Assembly: GCA_964462675.1 (NCBI GenBank)
Contig: CAYWYS010000005.1
Location: forward strand, 1-64,000
Source: XN24 sp964462675
GTDB lineage: Bacteria; Pseudomonadota; Gammaproteobacteria; Steroidobacterales; XN24
Reading direction: 5' to 3'
Length of the DNA: 64,000 nt
The position numbers were made by a program, and so were the translations under genes. The notes under the pieces were generated by a model, which made no database searches, was not told the DNA's origin, and was given only the letters and a program-made list of their open reading frames with translations. Of this stretch, positions 59,322 through 64,000 are shown piece after piece; position 1 is the stretch's first letter, and every line of letters starts with the position of its first letter.

Positions 59322-60788
59322 ATGCGCATAATCCAGGAAGCCCTCACTTTCGACGACGTCCTGCTCGAGCCCGCCTACTCGGAGGTCCTGCCGAGAGACG
59401 TCAGCCTGCGCACCCGGCTGACCAAGGAGATCGACCTGCAACTGCCGCTGGTGTCCGCCGCGATGGACACCGTCACCGAGGCGCGCCTCGCGATCGCGCT
59501 CGCCCAGGAAGGCGGCATCGGCGTGATCCACAAGAACATGACGGCCGAGTCGCAGGCGCGCGAAGTGCGCCGCGTCAAGAAGTACGAGAGCGGCATCATC
59601 AACGACCCGATCACGGTCGGTCCCGACAAGACCATCCGGGAAGTGCTCGACCTGACCCGCGCGCGCGGCATTTCCGGCGTGCCGGTCGTCGACGGCGAGC
59701 GCACGCTCGGCATCGTTACGAACCGCGACCTGCGCTTCGAGACGCGGCTCGACCTGCCGGTCTCGGAAGTAATGACGCCGCGCGAGCGCCTCGTGACCGT
59801 GCGCGAGGGCTCGGCCAAGGAAGAAGTGCTGCAGCTGCTGCACCGGCACCGCATCGAGAAGGTGCTGATCGTCGATGACCAGTTCCGCCTGAAGGGCATG
59901 ATCACGGCCAAGGACTTCCAGAAGGCCACGGATTTCCCGCGCGCCTGCAAGGACGAGCGCGGCGCGCTGCGCGTCGCCGCGGCCGTCGGCACGAGCCCCG
60001 ACACCGACGAGCGGGTCGCGGCGCTGGTCGCGTCCGGCGTCGACGTCATCGTCGTCGACACCTCGCACGGCCATACGCGCGGCGTGCTCGACCGGGTGCG
60101 GCGCATCAAGGACGCGTTCCCGCAGATCCAGGTCATCGGCGGCAATATCGTCACCGGCGACGCGGCAAAGGCGCTGGTCGAGGCCGGCGCAGACGGCGTC
60201 AAGGTCGGCATCGGCCCGGGCAGCATCTGCACGACGCGCATCGTCGCCGGCGTCGGTGTGCCGCAGATCAGCGCCGTCGTCAACGTGGCCGAGGCGCTGC
60301 AGGGCACCGGCGTGCCGCTGATCGCGGACGGCGGCATCCGCTATTCCGGCGATCTTGCCAAGGCGATCGCGGCGGGCGCGCACAGCATCATGGTCGGCGG
60401 GCTGTTCGCCGGCACCGAGGAGTCACCCGGCGAGGTCGAGTTGTACCAGGGGCGCTCTTACAAGGCTTATCGCGGCATGGGTTCGCTCGGCGCGATGGCG
60501 CAGAAGAACGGTTCCAGCGACCGCTATTTCCAGGATTCCACCGACGAGATCGAGAAGCTCGTGCCCGAGGGCATCGAGGGCCGCGTGCCGTACAAGGGCA
60601 GCCTGCTGCAGATCATCCACCAGCTCGCCGGCGGGCTGCGTGCGGCGATGGGCTACACCGGCTGCCAGACGATCGAGGAAATGCGCACCTTGCCGCGGTT
60701 CGTGCGCATCACCAATGCCGGCGTACGCGAGAGCCACGTCCACGACGTGACGATCACCAAGGAAGCGCCAAACTATCGCGTCGACTGA
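59322..60788 (+). CDS. guaB: Inosine-5'-monophosphate dehydrogenase
   Basis: The 488-residue enzyme oxidises IMP to XMP, the first committed step to GMP. ALTFDDVLLEPAYSEVLP starts the barrel, two CBS domains are inserted at about residues 95-205, the catalytic cysteine is in GPGSICTTRIV and the flap has YRGMGSLGAM. Full length. guaA follows 13 bp later. Confidence 0.97.
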   Translation: MRIIQEALTFDDVLLEPAYSEVLPRDVSLRTRLTKEIDLQLPLVSAAMDTVTEARLAIALAQEGGIGVIHKNMTAESQAREVRRVKKYESGIINDPITVGPDKTIREVLDLTRARGISGVPVVDGERTLGIVTNRDLRFETRLDLPVSEVMTPRERLVTVREGSAKEEVLQLLHRHRIEKVLIVDDQFRLKGMITAKDFQKATDFPRACKDERGALRVAAAVGTSPDTDERVAALVASGVDVIVVDTSHGHTRGVLDRVRRIKDAFPQIQVIGGNIVTGDAAKALVEAGADGVKVGIGPGSICTTRIVAGVGVPQISAVVNVAEALQGTGVPLIADGGIRYSGDLAKAIAAGAHSIMVGGLFAGTEESPGEVELYQGRSYKAYRGMGSLGAMAQKNGSSDRYFQDSTDEIEKLVPEGIEGRVPYKGSLLQIIHQLAGGLRAAMGYTGCQTIEEMRTLPRFVRITNAGVRESHVHDVTITKEAPNYRVD

Positions 60789-60801
60789 CCGGCGGGCCGC
60801 C

Positions 60802-62379
60802 ATGAGCACCGACATCCACGCACAACGGATCCTGATCCTCGACTTCGGCTCTCAGTACACGCAGCTAATCGCGCGCCGGGTGCGCGAGGCCGGCGTCTAT
60901 TGCGAGATCCGCGCCTGGGACGCGCCGGGCGAGGTGATCCGCGCCTTTGTCCCGGCCGGCATCATCCTGTCCGGCGGACCCGAGTCGGTCACGATCGGCG
61001 ACGGCCCACGCGCGGCTGAGACCGTGTTCGAGCTCGGCGTGCCGGTGCTCGGCATTTGCTACGGCATGCAGACCATGGCTGCGCAGCTCGGCGGCGAAGT
61101 CGCCAGTTCGACGCAGCGCGAGTTCGGCTATGCGCGGGTCCGGATCAGCGCGGCCTCGAGCCTGCTCGACGACATCGAGGACCACGCGGGCGCCGACGGC
61201 GCGGGCCTGCTCGACGTGTGGATGAGCCACGGCGACCGCGTCGAAAGCCTGCCGCCAGGCTTCATCGCGATCGCCGGCACCGACAGCGCGCCGCTGGCCG
61301 GCATGGCCGACGACGGGCGCCGCTTCTACGGGCTGCAATTCCACCCGGAAGTCACGCACACCCGCCAGGGCGCCCGCATCCTGGCGCGCTTCGTGCACGA
61401 CATCTGCGGCTGCCCGGCCGACTGGACCCCGGGCAATATCGTCGAGGACAGCATCGCGCGCATTCGAGCGAAAGTCGGCGACGACAAGGTCCTGCTGGCA
61501 CTGTCTGGCGGCGTCGATTCCTCGGTCGTTGCGGCGCTGCTGCACCGGGCGATCGGCGACCAGCTGGTCTGCGTGTTCGTGGACCACGGCCTGCTCAGGC
61601 TCGGCGAGGGCGACCAGGTCATGGCGACCTTCGCGCGGCACATGGGCGTCAAGGTCATCCGCGTCGATGCGGAGCAGCGCTTCCTCGCGGCGCTCGCTGG
61701 CGTCAACGATCCGGAGGAAAAGCGCAAGATCATCGGCCGGCTGTTCATCGAGGTTTTCGAGGAGCAGGCGCAGCAGCTCGAGGACGTCGACTGGCTTGCG
61801 CAGGGCACGATCTACCCGGACGTCATCGAGTCGGCCGGCGGCAGCACCGGCAAGGCGCACGTCATCAAGTCGCACCACAACGTCGGCGGCCTGCCGGAGC
61901 GCATGCGGATGCGTCTCGTCGAGCCGCTGCGCGAGCTGTTCAAGGACGAGGTGCGCCGGATCGGGCTCGAGCTCGGCCTGCCGTGGGACATGGTCTATCG
62001 CCACCCGTTCCCCGGCCCCGGCCTCGGCGTGCGCATCCTCGGCGAGGTGCGCAAGGAGTTCGCCGAGTTGCTGCGGCTCGCCGACGACATCTTCATCACC
62101 GAGCTGCGGCGCCACGAGCTGTACGAGAAGGTCAACCAGGCCTTTGCCGTGTTCCTGCCGGTGCGCTCGGTCGGCGTCATGGGCGACGGCCGGCGCTACG
62201 ACTACGTCATCGCGCTGCGCGCCGTCGAGACGATCGATTTCATGACCGCGCACTGGGCGCAACTGCCGTACGATTTTCTCGATCTCGTCAGTCGGCGGAT
62301 CATCAACGAGGTCGCCGGCATCTCGCGTGTCGTCTACGATATTTCCGGCAAGCCGCCGGCGACGATCGAGTGGGAATGA
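60802..62379 (+). CDS. guaA: GMP synthase (glutamine-hydrolysing)
   Basis: The 525-residue protein converts XMP to GMP. The class I amidotransferase domain has ILDFGSQYTQLIARRVRE, the nucleophile in LGICYGMQTMA and FHPEVTHT; the ATP-pyrophosphatase domain has ALSGGVDSSV; the C-terminal dimerisation domain ends KPPATIEWE. Complete, cotranscribed with guaB. The accessory DNA at the right end starts right after its stop. Confidence 0.97.
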   Translation: MSTDIHAQRILILDFGSQYTQLIARRVREAGVYCEIRAWDAPGEVIRAFVPAGIILSGGPESVTIGDGPRAAETVFELGVPVLGICYGMQTMAAQLGGEVASSTQREFGYARVRISAASSLLDDIEDHAGADGAGLLDVWMSHGDRVESLPPGFIAIAGTDSAPLAGMADDGRRFYGLQFHPEVTHTRQGARILARFVHDICGCPADWTPGNIVEDSIARIRAKVGDDKVLLALSGGVDSSVVAALLHRAIGDQLVCVFVDHGLLRLGEGDQVMATFARHMGVKVIRVDAEQRFLAALAGVNDPEEKRKIIGRLFIEVFEEQAQQLEDVDWLAQGTIYPDVIESAGGSTGKAHVIKSHHNVGGLPERMRMRLVEPLRELFKDEVRRIGLELGLPWDMVYRHPFPGPGLGVRILGEVRKEFAELLRLADDIFITELRRHELYEKVNQAFAVFLPVRSVGVMGDGRRYDYVIALRAVETIDFMTAHWAQLPYDFLDLVSRRIINEVAGISRVVYDISGKPPATIEWE

Positions 62380-62391
62380 CCCAAATTATAT

Positions 62392-62429
62392 GCAAAACTC
62401 TTGAATATATATCGAGTTTTGCGTATGAT
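62392..62429 (+). promoter_or_regulatory. abiE promoter embedded in an inverted repeat
   Basis: TTGAAT (62401-62406) and TATGAT (62424-62429) are exactly 17 bp apart. The perfect repeat GCAAAACTC (62392-62400) / GAGTTTTGC (62414-62422) overlaps the -35 edge and spacer, as expected for a repressor operator. The -10 ends five bases before the ATG, so the transcript is probably leaderless. AbiEi antitoxins repress their own promoter via their winged-helix domain. Confidence 0.7.
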
Positions 62430-62434
62430 TCGGT

Positions 62435-63253
62435 ATGGCTTCCCTCGACTCCTACCTTGACGATCTGCTCGCCCGTGGCCGAGCCTACTTCTCCCGGGAT
62501 GAGATAGCCGCTGCGCTTGGCCTGAAGCCGCCGGCACTGGCGGCAGCGATTACGCGCGCGATCAACAAGCGCCGACTGGCGAACCCCAGGCACGGTTTCT
62601 ATCTCATCCTGCGCCCCGAAGATCAGATCGCCGGCGCGCCCGACCCTGTCAAGTGGATCGACCCGCTGATGAAGCATCAGGGGATCGACTACCGCATTTC
62701 GCTGCTACGCGCGGCGGCGTTTCACGGTGCCTCGCACCAGGCCAGCATGGTCTTCCAGGTCGTCGTCCCGAGGCAGTTGCGGGACTTCGATCTGGGTCGC
62801 CATCGCCTGCAGTTCCTTTATCAGGGCTCGGACGCATTCAGTCAGGTCAATCAGTCGTCGTTGGTCGACCAGATGAAGAGCGACGCCGGCTTCGCCAACG
62901 TGGCTGGCGTCGAGCTGACGCTGCTCGACTGCGTGCGCTACTTCCACAAGGCGGCGGGCATCAACGGCGTCGCGCAGATCGTCAAGGACATTGGCGCCAA
63001 GGCCAGCCCGCGCCTGCTGCAGAAGGCTGCCGGCGCCTACGAGAACTCGGCGGTCCGTCGGCTTGGCTACCTGCTTGATCTGGCGGGACACGCGCGCCAG
63101 GCCGATGCGCTGCAAGGGTTTGTGAAACGCGCCAGGACGGCACTGCCGCTCGATCCGGCCGTCAAACCACTCGTGAAGGCTCTGGCGCAGGCTGGTGAGC
63201 GAAATCCAAGGTGGAGGCTCCTGATCAATGAAGCGGTCGAGACCGCAGAGTGA
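62435..63253 (+). CDS. abiEi: AbiEi-type antitoxin (type IV toxin-antitoxin system)
   Basis: The 272-residue protein has an N-terminal winged-helix domain (YFSRDEIAAALGLKPPALAAAITRAINKRRL, then NPRHGFYLIL) and a C-terminal AbiEi domain (VAGVELTLLDCVRYFHKAAGINGVAQIV). In type IV systems the antitoxin does not bind the toxin but counters its effect and represses the operon. The stop overlaps the toxin start. Codon use and GC are lower than in guaBA, consistent with acquisition. Confidence 0.9.
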   Translation: MASLDSYLDDLLARGRAYFSRDEIAAALGLKPPALAAAITRAINKRRLANPRHGFYLILRPEDQIAGAPDPVKWIDPLMKHQGIDYRISLLRAAAFHGASHQASMVFQVVVPRQLRDFDLGRHRLQFLYQGSDAFSQVNQSSLVDQMKSDAGFANVAGVELTLLDCVRYFHKAAGINGVAQIVKDIGAKASPRLLQKAAGAYENSAVRRLGYLLDLAGHARQADALQGFVKRARTALPLDPAVKPLVKALAQAGERNPRWRLLINEAVETAE

Positions 63254-64000
63254 TTCCCACCGCCTTCCTGCAAGCGTGGAGTACGAAAGCGCCTTGGCCG
63301 GACCTGCGGCAGGTCGAGCAGGACCTGATCATCTGTCGCGCCCTGCGCGACCTTTTCAATACGCCGGCGTTGGCGGGGAAGATCGCATTCCGCGGCGGTA
63401 CGGCAATCCACAAACTGCTCTTCAAGCAACCGCTTCGCTACTCGGAGGATATCGATCTGGTCCAGGTGCATCCCGAGCCCATCGGTGGCACAGTCGATGC
63501 GATTCGCACGGCGCTGTCGTGGCTCGGGAAATGCAGCCGGGAGCAGGTCGGGCACTCGATGCACCTGGTGTTCAAGTTCACGCCCGAGATCGATGCGCAG
63601 GCGACGCTCAAGCTGAAGGTCGAGATCAACACTCGGGAGCACGCGAGCCTGCTTGGTGTTCGACGTTATCCGTTTGCCGTGGAAAACGACTGGTATCGCG
63701 GAACGGCGGAGATCGCCTCCTTCGAGCCCGAGGAACTGTTTGGCACGAAGTTGCGCGCGCTGCTGCAGCGGCGCAGGAACCGTGACCTGTTCGATCTGCA
63801 CCAGGGGCTCGAACAGCTGCCGCTGGCTCCTGAGAAGGTCATCGCCTGCTTTGATTACTACCTTGCCCTGGAGGGCAAGCCGATCACGCGAGCGATGGCC
63901 GAGCAGCGCATGCTGGAGAAGTTGACGCGAAGCCTCACCGAAGACGTCGCGCCCATGCTGCCGGTCAGCGTGCGCTGGAGCGATGCGGATGCTATCCAGG
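63250..64000 (+). CDS. abiEii: AbiEii-type nucleotidyltransferase toxin, C-terminus beyond the window
   Basis: A GTG at 63250 overlapping the antitoxin stop (GTGA) opens a frame that continues to the window end (250 residues seen). FRGGTAIHKLL and YSEDIDLV form the GG ... D-x-D nucleotidyltransferase motif, and ELFGTKLRALLQRRRNRDLFDLHQ is the second conserved block of the AbiEii/AbiGii family. Such toxins block growth by modifying tRNA ends or related targets, giving phage abortive infection. No damage is visible in the part present. Confidence 0.9.
   Translation, partial: MIPTAFLQAWSTKAPWPDLRQVEQDLIICRALRDLFNTPALAGKIAFRGGTAIHKLLFKQPLRYSEDIDLVQVHPEPIGGTVDAIRTALSWLGKCSREQVGHSMHLVFKFTPEIDAQATLKLKVEINTREHASLLGVRRYPFAVENDWYRGTAEIASFEPEELFGTKLRALLQRRRNRDLFDLHQGLEQLPLAPEKVIACFDYYLALEGKPITRAMAEQRMLEKLTRSLTEDVAPMLPVSVRWSDADAIQ

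Overview
The window is GC-rich, densely coded DNA from a free-living gammaproteobacterium. The order queA-tgt-yajC-secD-secF ... suhB-trmJ-isc ... ndk-rlmN-pilW-rodZ-hisS-yfgM-bamB-der ... xseA-guaB-guaA is the chromosomal order familiar from Pseudomonas, Escherichia and the Xanthomonadales. Aerobic leucine catabolism, a TonB-type energy system and a MetX of the serine O-succinyltransferase type fit a heterotrophic, Xanthomonadales-like lineage. The species cannot be named from the sequence alone.

Layout. (1) 1-3107 is an integron gene-cassette array read on the minus strand. It has four attC-like sites (324-383, 944-1002, 1540-1638, 2472-2533) and a lone core site at 3101-3107. The cassettes carry a HigB-type toxin (cut by the window edge), an exported cupin, BrnT/BrnA, an unknown cysteine-motif protein, and a ParE toxin with its antitoxin. 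No integrase is visible. (2) 3247-16426 is a minus-strand operon for leucine breakdown: leucine dehydrogenase, isovaleryl-CoA dehydrogenase, thiolase, methylcrotonyl-CoA carboxylase beta, methylglutaconyl-CoA hydratase, carboxylase alpha, HMG-CoA lyase, a short-chain dehydrogenase, ETF-ubiquinone oxidoreductase and ETF beta/alpha. Electrons from the acyl-CoA dehydrogenase can therefore reach ubiquinone through proteins of the same operon. Divergent from it is the fused B12 mutase icmF (16673-20101). (3) 20179-25596 is a compact Ton-type operon: DUF3450 protein, ExbB-like protein with an exported N-terminal extension, ExbB, two ExbD, TonB and a TPR protein. (4) 25761-31010 holds xerD, dsbC, a 7Fe ferredoxin, a Nudix hydrolase, tRNA-Leu(CAA), and an ECF sigma / zinc anti-sigma / double-PDZ operon.

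(5) 31027-36414 is queA-tgt-yajC-secD-secF. (6) 36439-44474 is a complete minus-strand urease operon (ureABCEFGD) with an SLC13-type permease at its head and a urea channel at its tail. It lies between secF and suhB, which are usually close together. (7) 44786-48450 is suhB, trmJ, iscS, a degenerate IscU-like protein and iscA; iscR, hscBA and fdx are absent. (8) 48584-57556 is ndk, rlmN, pilW, rodZ, hisS, yfgM, bamB, der and a MetX-family O-succinyltransferase, followed by a near-perfect 58-bp palindrome. (9) 57623-62379 is a zinc-ribbon membrane protein, xseA and guaB-guaA. (10) From 62392 to the right edge is an AbiE-type toxin-antitoxin pair whose promoter is embedded in an inverted repeat.

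Both ends of the window are accessory, toxin-antitoxin-rich DNA. The middle is core genome apart from the probable urease insertion. The most unusual items are the integrase-less cassette array, the eroded isc locus and the urease/SLC13 block.
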